Assembly (NCBI GenBank): GCA_900756495.1
Contig: CAAEKI010000300.1
Location: 1-13,256 of the forward strand
Reading direction: 5' to 3'
DNA: 13,256 nucleotides
Source: an uncultured Oscillospiraceae bacterium
Lineage (GTDB): Bacteria; Bacillota; Clostridia; Oscillospirales; Oscillospiraceae
In this document: positions 1-7,182 of the stretch, one piece after another
Position numbering within the stretch: the first letter of the stretch is position 1
Layout of the letters: each line of letters begins with the position of its first letter
Made by a program: the position numbers and the translations under genes
The notes under the pieces: generated by a model
The model's database searches: none
What the model saw: the letters and a program-made list of their open reading frames with translations, nothing else
Told to the model about the DNA's origin: nothing

Positions 1-43
1 CCAGATCACAAGCAGTCATAAGGCTGTTGTTGATACAAAAGAT

Positions 44-120
<77 letters not shown>

Positions 121-147
121 TCTGTTGGGTGCAATCGCGCCTGACAT

Positions 148-223
<76 letters not shown>

Positions 224-224
224 T

Positions 225-258
225 AAAAATAACCACACCGAAGGGTGTGGTTATTTTT
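225..258 (+). terminator. Rho-independent terminator after the tRNA pair
   Basis: A perfect 15-bp inverted repeat: AAAAATAACCACACC (225-239), a 4-nt GAAG loop, then GGTGTGGTTATTTTT (244-258). The run of five T closes the 3' arm and the run of five A opens the 5' arm, so it could work in either direction. It separates the tRNAs from trmO, so trmO needs read-through or a weak promoter just downstream. Confidence 0.9.
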
Positions 259-304
259 ATATTTACTGAATTGGGGAGTGGGCGCTGTGCGTGAGATGCT
301 TTCA

Positions 305-988
305 ATGCCGATAATTGCCCGGATCCGGAGTGAATTTCCTACAAAATTTGGAATACCCAGGCAGAGCGGTTTGGTAGAGGAACTTCAGGCTGAGGTGATA
401 TTTGAGCCAAGGTACCGAAATCCGGATGCACTGCGGGGGCTGGAGGAGTTTTCGCATCTATGGCTAATATGGTATTTTTCTCAGGCCAATAGGAGCAGTT
501 GGTCTCCAACAGTGAGACCGCCAAGGCTGGGCGGTAATGAGCGAATGGGGGTTTTTGCTACGCGCTCTCCTTTTCGGCCCAGTCCTATCGGGCTATCGGC
601 TGTGAAGTTGCTGGGAATAGAGTGTCACTTGGAGCTGGGACCTGTCCTGCGGGTCTCTGGAGCAGATTTGATGGATGGGACTCCAATTCTAGATATTAAG
701 CCTTATCTGCCATACGGTGACTGCATTCCCGAGGCAAGCGGGGGCTTCACCGACAGGCGGATAAAAGCGCTGTTGACCGTGAAAATTCCAGATGAGCTGC
801 TGAATCGGGTACCGGAGGAGCGCAGGGCGGCACTGAGGGGAGTACTGGCCAACGACCCCAGACCGCCTTATCACAGTGACCCGACGCGGATCTATGGAAT
901 GAAGTTTGCCGGAATGGAGGTGCGCTTTTCTGTGTCAGATGGAATCCTGTTGGTACAGGATATTATAGTAGGAGCGAAAGAGCGGTGA
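305..988 (+). CDS. trmO: tRNA (N6-threonylcarbamoyladenosine(37)-N6)-methyltransferase TrmO
   Basis: This is a TrmO/YaeB (UPF0066) protein of about 227 residues. The family uses S-adenosylmethionine to methylate t6A37 to m6t6A37 in tRNA-Thr(GGU), tuning decoding of ACC/ACU codons in the cytoplasm. Seen in the sequence: the N-terminal IRSEFPTKFGIPRQSGLV block, the central GGNERMGVFATRSPFRPSPIG signature of the SAM-binding beta-barrel fold, and the C-terminal DPRPPYH and RIYGMKF motifs. The start is ambiguous. ATG 305 gives the family's usual N-terminus (MPIIARIRSEF), but the best ribosome binding site, GGGGAG at 273-278, sits 8 nt before an in-frame GTG at 287; ATG 296 is a third option. A reading from GTG 245 would begin inside the terminator and is unlikely. 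It lies directly behind the tRNA-Thr(GGT) gene and is followed by its own terminator. Confidence 0.93.
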   Translation: MPIIARIRSEFPTKFGIPRQSGLVEELQAEVIFEPRYRNPDALRGLEEFSHLWLIWYFSQANRSSWSPTVRPPRLGGNERMGVFATRSPFRPSPIGLSAVKLLGIECHLELGPVLRVSGADLMDGTPILDIKPYLPYGDCIPEASGGFTDRRIKALLTVKIPDELLNRVPEERRAALRGVLANDPRPPYHSDPTRIYGMKFAGMEVRFSVSDGILLVQDIIVGAKER

Positions 989-990
989 GA

Positions 991-1026
991 GCAGTGCGCC
1001 TCGGGATGAGGCGCACTGCATTTTTA
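991..1026 (+). terminator. Rho-independent terminator after trmO
   Basis: A perfect 12-bp stem, GCAGTGCGCCTC (991-1002) pairing with GAGGCGCACTGC (1008-1019), with a 5-nt loop and followed by ATTTTTATT. It begins 3 nt after the trmO stop codon. Confidence 0.93.
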
Positions 1027-1115
1027 TTGGAAAGTGACGCTTTGCTAAAGGAATGCACGAAATATTGCATTTGATTTGTATATTCGGTGCGTAAGCGAGC
1101 CGACTATATAATGTT

Positions 1116-1133
1116 TTGTGAACAAAATAACAA
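1116..1133 (+). promoter_or_regulatory. Candidate Rex-type operator upstream of ppdK
   Basis: The 18-mer TTGTGAACAAAATAACAA resembles the redox-repressor Rex consensus (TTGTNAA-N4-TTNACAA type), with the TTGT and ACAA ends intact and one mismatch, in the right half at position 12. It lies about 50 bp upstream of the -35 box of the ppdK promoter. A role in NADH/NAD+ control of ppdK is inference. No rex gene is visible in this window. Confidence 0.35.
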
Positions 1134-1183
1134 ACTAGAGGGTATAAATTGCAAAATATACGATAAATTTGCAGGAAATCCTG

Positions 1184-1211
1184 TTGATTTTTCCAAGGCA
1201 AATGGTATAAT
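1184..1211 (+). promoter_or_regulatory. Sigma-A-type promoter of ppdK
   Basis: A -35 box TTGATT (1184-1189), a 16-bp spacer and a perfect -10 box TATAAT (1206-1211), preceded by TGG, which is an extended -10 element. Transcription should start near 1218, leaving a leader of about 26 nt that holds the AGGAGG ribosome binding site at 1231-1236. Confidence 0.82.
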
Positions 1212-1243
1212 ATGCAATGCAGTGTAAAATAGGAGGAATGAAA

Positions 1244-3883
1244 ATGGCCAACGCGCACAAGTATGTTTATTTATTTTCTGAAGGTAATGGGTCCATGCGT
1301 GAGCTGCTGGGCGGCAAGGGTGCTAACCTGGCCGAGATGACAAACCTTGGAATGCCGGTACCCCAGGGTTTTACAGTGACCACGGAGGCCTGCACACAGT
1401 ATTACAATGATGGCCGCCAGATTAATGAAGATATCCAGGCCCAGATCTATGAGTATTTGGGCAAGATGGAGGAGATCTGCGGTAAGAAGTTTGCCGACCC
1501 TGAGAATCCCCTGCTGGTCTCTGTCCGTTCCGGTGCCCGGGCCTCTATGCCAGGTATGATGGACACCATTTTGAATTTGGGACTGAATGACATCGTGGTT
1601 GAGGGGCTGGCCAAATTCACCAGCAACCCTCGGTTTGCCTATGACTCTTACCGCCGTTTTATTCAGATGTTCTCCGACGTGGTGATGGAGCTCTCCAAGA
1701 AGCGTTTTGAAGAGATCATTGACGCCGTAAAGGAGAAGAAGGGCGTCAAGCAGGATGTGGAGCTGGACACCGAAGACATGAAGGAGCTGGTCCGGCTCTT
1801 TAAGGACTTCTATAAAAAAGAGAAGGGGGAGGACTTCCCCCAGGATCCCAAGGTGCAGCTCATGGAGGCGGTCAAGGCGGTTTTCCGTTCCTGGGATAAT
1901 CCCCGGGCGAATGTCTACCGCCGCATGAATGAGATCCCCTATGACTGGGGTACTGCTGTTAACGTGCAGTCCATGGTATTCGGCAACTCTGGCGACAGCT
2001 CGGGTACTGGCGTGGCCTTTACCCGCAATCCGGCCACCGGTGAGAAGGCGCTGTTCGGCGAGTACCTCATCAACGCGCAGGGCGAGGATGTGGTGGCTGG
2101 TGTGCGTACGCCCTCTCCTATCAGCAAGCTCCACGAGGATATGCCTGAAGTGTATGAGCAGTTTGCGGCGATTGCCGATAAGCTGGAAAAACACTACAAG
2201 GACATGCAGGATATGGAGTTTACCATTGAGAATGGCAAGCTCTACATGCTCCAGACCCGCAACGGCAAGCGCACTGCCGCGGCCGCTTTGAAGGTGGCTG
2301 TTGACTTGGTGGACGAGGGCATGATCGACGAAAAGGAGGCGGTCCTCCGCGTAGAGCCCAAGCAGCTGGATGCGCTGCTTCACCCCCAGTTTGACGCTGC
2401 CGCGCTGAAAAAGGCAGAGGTGATTGGTAAGGGGCTGGCTGCCTCCCCCGGAGCCGCCTGCGGCAAGGTTGTCTTTACTGCTGAAGAGGCCAAGGAGTGG
2501 CATGAGCGGGGAGAGAAGGTTATTCTGGTCCGCCTGGAGACCTCTCCCGAGGATATTGAGGGGATGCAGGTTGCACAGGGCATTCTTACCGTTCGGGGTG
2601 GTATGACTTCTCATGCCGCCGTCGTGGCCCGTGGTATGGGCACCTGCTGTGTGTCCGGCTGCGGAGAGATTACCGTGGACTATGCCAATAAGTGCTTTAC
2701 TTTGGCGGGAAAGACCTATCAGGAGGGAGATTGGATTTCCATTGATGGCTCCACCGGCAATATTTACGGTGAAGCGGTAGCCACTGTCCCCGCCGATGTA
2801 TCCTCCGGTGACTTCGGCCGCTTTATGGCTTGGGCCGATAAATACCGCCAGCTTCAGGTCTATACCAACGCCGACACGCCCAGGGACGCCGCTCAGGGCC
2901 GCTCTTTTGGAGCTCAGGGGATTGGCCTGTGCCGTACCGAGCATATGTTCTTTGAGGGCGAGCGCATCAAGGCGATGCGGGAGATGATCGTCTCTGAGAC
3001 TGTCGAGGAGCGCAAAAAGGCGCTGGCCAAGATCCTGCCCTATCAGCAGGGTGACTTTGAGGGGATTTATGAGGCCATGGAGGGCTGCCCTGTCGTCATC
3101 CGCTTCCTGGATCCCCCGCTTCACGAGTTCCTTCCCACCAAGGAGGAGGACATCGTTGAGTTGGCTGGAGAGATGGGCATTACGGTGGAAAAGCTCCACA
3201 ATGTCATTGCGTCTCTCCATGAGTTCAACCCCATGATGGGACATCGCGGCTGCCGCCTGGCCGTCTCTTATCCTGAGATCGCCGAGATGCAGACAACGGC
3301 CGTTATCAACGCTGCACTCAATGTTCAGAAGAAGCATCCTGACTGGAACATGGTACCTGAGATTATGATTCCGCTGGTGGGTGAGGTCAAGGAGCTTAAG
3401 TATGTCAAGGACGTGGTAGTGGCGACTGCCGATCAGATTATCGCGGCTTCCGGCACAAAGATGAAATATGAGGTCGGCACGATGATCGAAATCCCGCGCG
3501 CCGCTCTGACGGCGGACGAGATCGCCACCGAGGCTGAGTTCTTCTCCTTCGGAACCAACGATCTGACACAGATGACCTTTGGATTCTCCCGTGATGATGC
3601 CGGCAAGTTCCTCAACTATTATTATGATAAGAAGATCTATGAGTCCGATCCCTTTGCCCACTTGGATCAGAAGGGGGTTGGCAAGCTGGTGAAGATGGCC
3701 GCGGAGATGGGACGGGCCACCCGTCCCGACATCCACTTGGGCATCTGCGGCGAGCATGGCGGTGACCCCACCAGTGTGGAGTTCTGCCACAAGGTGGGCC
3801 TCAACTATGTCTCCTGTTCTCCTTACCGCGTTCCCATTGCCCGCCTGGCCGCTGCCCAGGCCGCCATTAAGCATCCCAGGTAA
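1244..3883 (+). CDS. ppdK: Pyruvate, phosphate dikinase
   Basis: An 879-residue PPDK, close to the usual 870-880. It interconverts pyruvate + ATP + Pi and PEP + AMP + PPi, and in anaerobic clostridia serves pyrophosphate-linked glycolysis or gluconeogenesis in the cytosol. Domain order is an N-terminal ATP-grasp nucleotide-binding domain (about 1-340), a swivelling phosphohistidine domain (about 390-510) and a C-terminal PEP/pyruvate TIM barrel (about 520-879). The GGMTSHAAVVARGMG motif places the catalytic histidine at residue 457, two after Thr455, the residue type targeted by PPDK regulatory proteins. GLCRTEHMFF carries barrel Arg564 and GICGEHGG carries the general-acid Cys835; these line up with His455, Arg561 and Cys831 of the C. 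symbiosum enzyme. ATG 1244 is chosen because AGGAGG ends 7 nt upstream; ATG 1217 lies at the predicted transcription start and ATG 1238 is too near the SD. It is monocistronic, flanked by its own promoter and hairpin. Confidence 0.98.
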   Translation: MANAHKYVYLFSEGNGSMRELLGGKGANLAEMTNLGMPVPQGFTVTTEACTQYYNDGRQINEDIQAQIYEYLGKMEEICGKKFADPENPLLVSVRSGARASMPGMMDTILNLGLNDIVVEGLAKFTSNPRFAYDSYRRFIQMFSDVVMELSKKRFEEIIDAVKEKKGVKQDVELDTEDMKELVRLFKDFYKKEKGEDFPQDPKVQLMEAVKAVFRSWDNPRANVYRRMNEIPYDWGTAVNVQSMVFGNSGDSSGTGVAFTRNPATGEKALFGEYLINAQGEDVVAGVRTPSPISKLHEDMPEVYEQFAAIADKLEKHYKDMQDMEFTIENGKLYMLQTRNGKRTAAAALKVAVDLVDEGMIDEKEAVLRVEPKQLDALLHPQFDAAALKKAEVIGKGLAASPGAACGKVVFTAEEAKEWHERGEKVILVRLETSPEDIEGMQVAQGILTVRGGMTSHAAVVARGMGTCCVSGCGEITVDYANKCFTLAGKTYQEGDWISIDGSTGNIYGEAVATVPADVSSGDFGRFMAWADKYRQLQVYTNADTPRDAAQGRSFGAQGIGLCRTEHMFFEGERIKAMREMIVSETVEERKKALAKILPYQQGDFEGIYEAMEGCPVVIRFLDPPLHEFLPTKEEDIVELAGEMGITVEKLHNVIASLHEFNPMMGHRGCRLAVSYPEIAEMQTTAVINAALNVQKKHPDWNMVPEIMIPLVGEVKELKYVKDVVVATADQIIAASGTKMKYEVGTMIEIPRAALTADEIATEAEFFSFGTNDLTQMTFGFSRDDAGKFLNYYYDKKIYESDPFAHLDQKGVGKLVKMAAEMGRATRPDIHLGICGEHGGDPTSVEFCHKVGLNYVSCSPYRVPIARLAAAQAAIKHPR

Positions 3884-3904
3884 GAGGGGATAAAAGAGTT
3901 CAAA

Positions 3905-3944
3905 AGACAAGCCGCCGCTCCAGAGCTGGAGCGGCGGCTTGTCT
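3905..3944 (+). terminator. Hairpin terminator after ppdK
   Basis: A perfect 17-bp stem, AGACAAGCCGCCGCTCC (3905-3921) with GGAGCGGCGGCTTGTCT (3928-3944), and a 6-nt loop. The following bases (CTGACA) are not a T run, so termination may be incomplete; the structure may also protect the ppdK mRNA 3' end. Confidence 0.7.
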
Positions 3945-4023
3945 CTGACAGAGCAATAGGTTTGCAGCCAGGAGAGAAGCCCATTTTAAAGGCAGAGGGC
4001 GGAGGAAAGTTTGGGCAGGGGCC

Positions 4024-4051
4024 TTGCTTTCCCGGGTGGCTGTGCTATAAT
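4024..4051 (+). promoter_or_regulatory. Promoter of the DUF1836-prmA-phosphoesterase operon
   Basis: A perfect -10 box TATAAT (4046-4051) preceded by TGC (extended -10), with a weaker -35 box TTGCTT (4024-4029) at 16-bp spacing. The predicted start is near 4058, just before a palindrome at 4071-4087. Confidence 0.7.
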
Positions 4052-4070
4052 CATTTCAATATCCTATGTT

Positions 4071-4087
4071 CTGGTTTTAAAAACCAG
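4071..4087. promoter_or_regulatory. 17-bp palindrome in the 5' leader of the DUF1836 gene
   Basis: CTGGTTTTAAAAACCAG is a perfect inverted repeat with 8-bp arms around one central base. It lies between the predicted transcription start (about 4058) and the AGGAGG at 4094-4099. Position and symmetry fit an operator; the helix-turn-helix protein encoded just downstream would be the natural candidate to bind it (inference). As RNA it would form only a weak A-U rich hairpin. Confidence 0.4.
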
Positions 4088-4109
4088 GAAAAGAGGAGGA
4101 GTGAAAAGT

Positions 4110-4700
4110 TTGGAGGAACTGCGAGAACTGAAAGAACGGCTGGAAGAAGAACGGCCCCAGCCCTGGGAGGCAATGCCTGATATCGGACTCTATATGGATC
4201 AGATTATCTCCTATATGCCTCGCCAACTGATCCACTATGGAGAGGGTGAGGCCCTGACCTCCGCTATGGTCAATAACTATATCAAAGACGGAATGCTGCC
4301 GCGGGCGGAGGGCAAGCGGTACTCCCGTACACACTTAGCCTACCTCACCGCCATATGTGCCCTGAAACAAGTGCTCTCTGTGCGGGACGCCAGCCTGTTG
4401 ATTCAGGCCGGGACTGAGGGGAAGGATGCCCAAACCGTCTATGCCCACTTTTGTCAGGCGTTGGACGCCGCCCTCACAGAGGCGGCAGGGCAGCTGGATT
4501 TGGAGGTCGGAGCGGCACAGCTGCCACAGCTGGCTTTGGCTCTGGCTCTGCGAAGCTATGCCGATCGTCTGGCCTGTGAGCGGATTCTGGATATTATGGC
4601 CGCCCATCTGCCACAGGAACCCCGCGCTGAACGGAGCGGCCGCCGATCGAAAAAGGAGACTGTCAAGGCTGAGGACAAGGGGGACGGGGCGCGTGGCTGA
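4110..4700 (+). CDS. DUF1836 domain protein, probable helix-turn-helix regulator
   Basis: About 196 residues matching the DUF1836 family, small Firmicutes proteins of unproved function. The middle part (about residues 48-85), with motifs LTSAMVNNYIKDGMLP and KRYSRTHLAYL, resembles a MerR-like winged helix-turn-helix, so DNA binding is likely. It is followed by a helical region and a charged, lysine/arginine-rich tail. The start is uncertain. TTG 4110 lies 10 nt after AGGAGG (4094-4099), while the in-frame GTG 4101 is only 1 nt from it; ATG 4011 would lie upstream of the promoter -10. The gene overlaps prmA by 8 nt, which points to translational coupling. No target is known; autoregulation through the leader palindrome is a guess. 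Confidence 0.82.
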   Translation: MEELRELKERLEEERPQPWEAMPDIGLYMDQIISYMPRQLIHYGEGEALTSAMVNNYIKDGMLPRAEGKRYSRTHLAYLTAICALKQVLSVRDASLLIQAGTEGKDAQTVYAHFCQALDAALTEAAGQLDLEVGAAQLPQLALALALRSYADRLACERILDIMAAHLPQEPRAERSGRRSKKETVKAEDKGDGARG

Positions 4701-5643
4701 GGAGGCAAGGTGGCTTGAGGTTACCATTCAGACCACTGAGAATGAACTGGAGGCCCTCACTGCACGGCTTACAGGCAACGGGGTTACAGGAATGGTTATC
4801 GAGGATGAGGAGGATTTTCAGCGATTTTTGGAGGAGAACCGGCAGTATTGGGATTATGTGGATGATGCGCTGATAAAGCGGATGCAGGGCGCCTGCCGGG
4901 TAAAATGCTATGTGACCGATGATGTGGAGGGTGAAAAGCAGCTTAAAGCATGGCTGTCTGGTATCGAGGCCCCATATACCACATCTCCCTTGAGCGATAA
5001 CGACTGGGCTCATAGCTGGCAGAAGTATTACAAGCCCATGACGGCCGGGGAACGGCTGTATATCATTCCGGAATGGGAGAGAGAAGCGCCCATCCCGGCA
5101 GGGCGGGTTCCACTCTATTTGAATCCCGGGCTCACCTTCGGCACGGGGAGCCATGCCTCTACCCGGCTCTGCCTGGAGGGCGTGGAAACATATACAGTTC
5201 CGGGATTGCCTGTACTGGATCTGGGGTGCGGCAGCGGAATTTTATCCATTGCCGCACTGGTGCTGGGGGCATCAGAAGCGACCGCCGTAGATATCGATCC
5301 CAAGGCGGTGGACGTGGCTTATGAGAATGCCGCCCTGAATGGTATTGGGCGGGAGCGCTATACCGTTCTGGCGGGGAATGTGCTTAGTGATGCCGGCTTG
5401 GTGGAAGAGCTGGCCGGACGGAGGTATGCGCTGGTACTGGCCAATATTGTTGCCGATGTCATTATCCCTCTTTCGGCCAAGGCTACCCGGTTTTTGACCA
5501 GAGACGGTATCTTTCTGTGTTCCGGCATTATTGATACGCGGGCGGCGGAGGTTCGCTCTGCGCTGGAGAAGAACGGGCTGGAGATCCTGGAGCGCAGGGA
5601 GCAAAACGGCTGGGTGGCCTTTGCCGCCCGGCCTGCGACATAA
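4693..5643 (+). CDS. prmA: Ribosomal protein L11 methyltransferase PrmA
   Basis: A class I SAM-dependent methyltransferase of 316 residues, the usual PrmA size, which trimethylates lysines and the N-terminus of ribosomal protein L11 in the cytoplasm. The N-terminal part is the alpha/beta substrate-recognition domain. The linker carries LNPGLTFGTGSHASTRLCLE, the PrmA signature before the catalytic domain. SAM motif I is VLDLGCGSGILSIAA (Asp176-Gly182 core), the acidic ribose-binding strand is AVDIDPKAVDVAYENA, and LANIVADVIIPL is the PrmA version of motif IV. The only sensible start is GTG 4693, with a G-rich SD (4678-4683) 9 nt upstream. It overlaps the DUF1836 stop codon, so the two are probably coupled. 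In many Firmicutes rsmE follows prmA; here a phosphoesterase does. Confidence 0.95.
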   Translation: MAEEARWLEVTIQTTENELEALTARLTGNGVTGMVIEDEEDFQRFLEENRQYWDYVDDALIKRMQGACRVKCYVTDDVEGEKQLKAWLSGIEAPYTTSPLSDNDWAHSWQKYYKPMTAGERLYIIPEWEREAPIPAGRVPLYLNPGLTFGTGSHASTRLCLEGVETYTVPGLPVLDLGCGSGILSIAALVLGASEATAVDIDPKAVDVAYENAALNGIGRERYTVLAGNVLSDAGLVEELAGRRYALVLANIVADVIIPLSAKATRFLTRDGIFLCSGIIDTRAAEVRSALEKNGLEILERREQNGWVAFAARPAT

Positions 5644-5702
5644 TCTGGGAGACGTGGAGGCCCCAGTGCAATGAGCGTGGTTCCATTAGGGGCCGGGCGG
5701 CA
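5622..5702. repeat. Nested inverted repeats between prmA and the phosphoesterase gene
   Basis: TGCCGCCCGGCC (5622-5633, the last prmA codons) is exactly complementary to GGCCGGGCGGCA (5691-5702). Between them lie CTGGG/CCCAG (5645-5649/5662-5666) and a competing pair GGCCCC/GGGGCC (5659-5664/5689-5694). There is no T run, so it is not an ordinary terminator. It may fold in mRNA and modulate expression of the downstream gene or stabilise prmA mRNA. Confidence 0.4.
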
Positions 5703-5772
5703 TCCCACCTGCTCGGTGCACTTGCGCCTGTGGGTACAACAGGGAATACAAATCAGGTGCGAGGTGAGCGCT

Positions 5773-6879
5773 GTGCGGAAAAAGGCAGTGGTCCAGAGGC
5801 TGGAGTTTCCGGCCGGGCGGAGAGTACTGGCCATTAGTGATATACACGGGAATCTGGAGTTCTTAAAAGGAGTATTGGCCAAAGCCGCTTTTACCCCTGA
5901 CGATATTTTAATCCTGGTGGGAGATCTGGTTGAAAAGGGGCCGGACAGCCTCTCTACGCTGCGGTATATAATGGAGTTGTCACAGTCCCACACGGTTTAT
6001 GCTGTCTGTGGCAATTGCGATGACTTAATCGTGGACTTTGCCGATCTGGATACAGGCTATGACCGCCCCTTTTTTCGCCATTATCTCAGCGTATGGCGGG
6101 AGCGCAGTCTTCTTCTGCAGATGGCTGCGGAGGCGGAATTGCAGGTAACCGGTCCGGAAGATCTGGCGGCTTTGCGGGATACAATCCGTACCCGCTTTGT
6201 ACCTGAGCTGGACTTTCTGCGCGCCATGCCAACGGTGCTCATCAGCGACCACTTTCTCTTTGTCCATGGCGGAGTGCCCCGGGAAGAGCGCCTGGAGGAG
6301 CTGGATGCTTGGAGCTGCATGAAAAACGATAATTTTCGCGCCCAGGGGCGATCCTTTTACCGCTGGGTGGTGGTAGGCCACTGGCCTGTTACCCTTTATG
6401 ATCCCCATATTCCCTCTGCCCGGCCAATAATTGACTGGGAGTCCCATATCATCAGCATTGACGGAGGATGTGTCCTCAAATTAGACGGTCAGCTCAATGC
6501 TCTAATAATCCCGGATGGGAATCACCGGGAGTTCTCCTATGTTGCCTATGACGGCTTGCCCTCAGCAGTGGCTCTGGATCGTCAGATGGCCTCCAGTGAC
6601 TCTATCAATGTCCGCTGGGGAGAGCATGCCGTAACGGTTTTGAAACGGGGAGAAGAGATCTCGGCATGCCGGCATCTGGCCAGCGGGCGGGAGTTAAATA
6701 TTTTGACCAGCTATCTCTATGAAAAGGACGGGAAGACGGTGTGTGAGGACTCAACCGACTACCGAATTCCGGTAGAGGCCGGCGATAAACTCCATGTAGT
6801 ACGGCGTACCTCCGCTGGGGCCCTCGTCAAAAAAGACGGAGTGACTGGTTGGTATTTTGGGCGGCTGAAGGAGCTGTAG
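5773..6879 (+). CDS. Metallophosphoesterase (PPP-like) with C-terminal SH3-like domain
   Basis: About 368 residues of the calcineurin-like phosphoesterase superfamily. The metal-site motifs are all visible: SDIHGN (Asp23, His25), GDLVEKGPDS (Asp51), GNCDD (Asn81), VHGG (His165) and VGHWP (His203), so the enzyme should be active on phosphomonoesters or diesters with two metals. The pattern is nearest the PPP family (protein phosphatases and Ap4A hydrolases), but GNCD replaces the usual GNHE, so the substrate is open. The last 70 or so residues (…AGDKLHVVRR…GWYFGRL) look like a bacterial SH3 domain. There is no signal peptide or membrane segment. GTG 5773 is chosen because GAGGTG (5761-5766) lies 6 nt upstream and because it gives a normal N-terminus; an in-frame ATG at 5671 would add 34 unconvincing residues. 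It is the third gene after the 4024-4051 promoter. Confidence 0.85.
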   Translation: MRKKAVVQRLEFPAGRRVLAISDIHGNLEFLKGVLAKAAFTPDDILILVGDLVEKGPDSLSTLRYIMELSQSHTVYAVCGNCDDLIVDFADLDTGYDRPFFRHYLSVWRERSLLLQMAAEAELQVTGPEDLAALRDTIRTRFVPELDFLRAMPTVLISDHFLFVHGGVPREERLEELDAWSCMKNDNFRAQGRSFYRWVVVGHWPVTLYDPHIPSARPIIDWESHIISIDGGCVLKLDGQLNALIIPDGNHREFSYVAYDGLPSAVALDRQMASSDSINVRWGEHAVTVLKRGEEISACRHLASGRELNILTSYLYEKDGKTVCEDSTDYRIPVEAGDKLHVVRRTSAGALVKKDGVTGWYFGRLKEL

Positions 6880-7047
6880 GCCACTTACCCACAGGGGATA
6901 TTCATCCATAACAGATCCCTAGCCGATGCAGCCGCCCCGGGGCGCGCAGACAAAGTAGTACTGAAAGCCCTTCATACCGGACGACACTTACAAGGCAGAT
7001 ATGCTGGTTCCTCTTGTACTGTCGGTGAATAAACAGAAAGTCAGGGC
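6880..7047. other. Intergenic stretch with no recognised gene
   Basis: Between the phosphoesterase stop and the rplU promoter I see no coding sequence with support. An imperfect 7-bp hairpin overlaps the stop codon (6874-6880 with 6888-6894) without a T run, and CGCCCCGGGGCG (6933-6944) is a perfect 12-bp palindrome without a loop. Neither is a convincing terminator. Confidence 0.5.
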
Positions 7048-7076
7048 TTGACTTTTTCCGCCGATGTTGATATACT
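7048..7076 (+). promoter_or_regulatory. Promoter of the rplU-prp-rpmA operon
   Basis: TTGACT (7048-7053) and TATACT (7071-7076) with the ideal 17-bp spacer form a near-consensus housekeeping promoter, suited to a ribosomal protein operon. The predicted start is near 7083, about 100 nt upstream of the rplU start codon. Confidence 0.88.
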
Positions 7077-7082
7077 ATCAAA

Positions 7083-7182
7083 GCCGCTTTGAATGGGCCT
7101 CAAGCGGGAATATGCGCGCTGCCAAGTGCGGCAGACTTCCCCGCCCCCGAGAGTGAGCCCGTAATGAAGGAGTTGAAACTAC
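7083..7182 (+). ncRNA. Structured leader of rplU (probable L21 leader)
   Basis: The 100-nt leader can form at least two hairpins: CCGCTTTGA (7084-7092) with TCAAGCGG (7100-7107), one bulged T and a 7-nt loop; and CTGCC (7119-7123) with GGCAG (7130-7134). It ends with AAGGAG (7167-7172), 10 nt before the start codon. Firmicutes rplU mRNAs carry a known L21 leader family thought to mediate autogenous control. Assignment here rests on position and structure, not on a covariance-model match. Confidence 0.6.

Noticed and set aside
245..304. GTG 245 as the trmO start
   Set aside because: It lies in the 3' arm of the tRNA terminator, has no SD, and adds residues absent from the TrmO family.
1271..3910. 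An 879-codon open frame on the minus strand, antisense to nearly all of ppdK
   Set aside because: It is a codon-bias shadow of a highly expressed gene. The product is a low-information Leu/Gly/His-rich sequence without a domain, and there is no promoter or SD at its start, which lies in the 3' flank of ppdK.
5671..5772. ATG 5671 as the phosphoesterase start, adding 34 residues
   Set aside because: The SD is weak and distant, the added sequence resembles no domain, and GTG 5773 has a well-placed GAGGTG.
6885..6893. TTACCCACA, one mismatch from a DnaA box
   Set aside because: It is a single imperfect site with no cluster, AT-rich unwinding region or dnaA/dnaN neighbours.
7011..7026. A stretch resembling the reverse complement of the 23S sarcin-ricin loop region
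   Set aside because: The match is short, has an indel and a substitution, and the flanks do not align with rRNA; chance is the simpler explanation.
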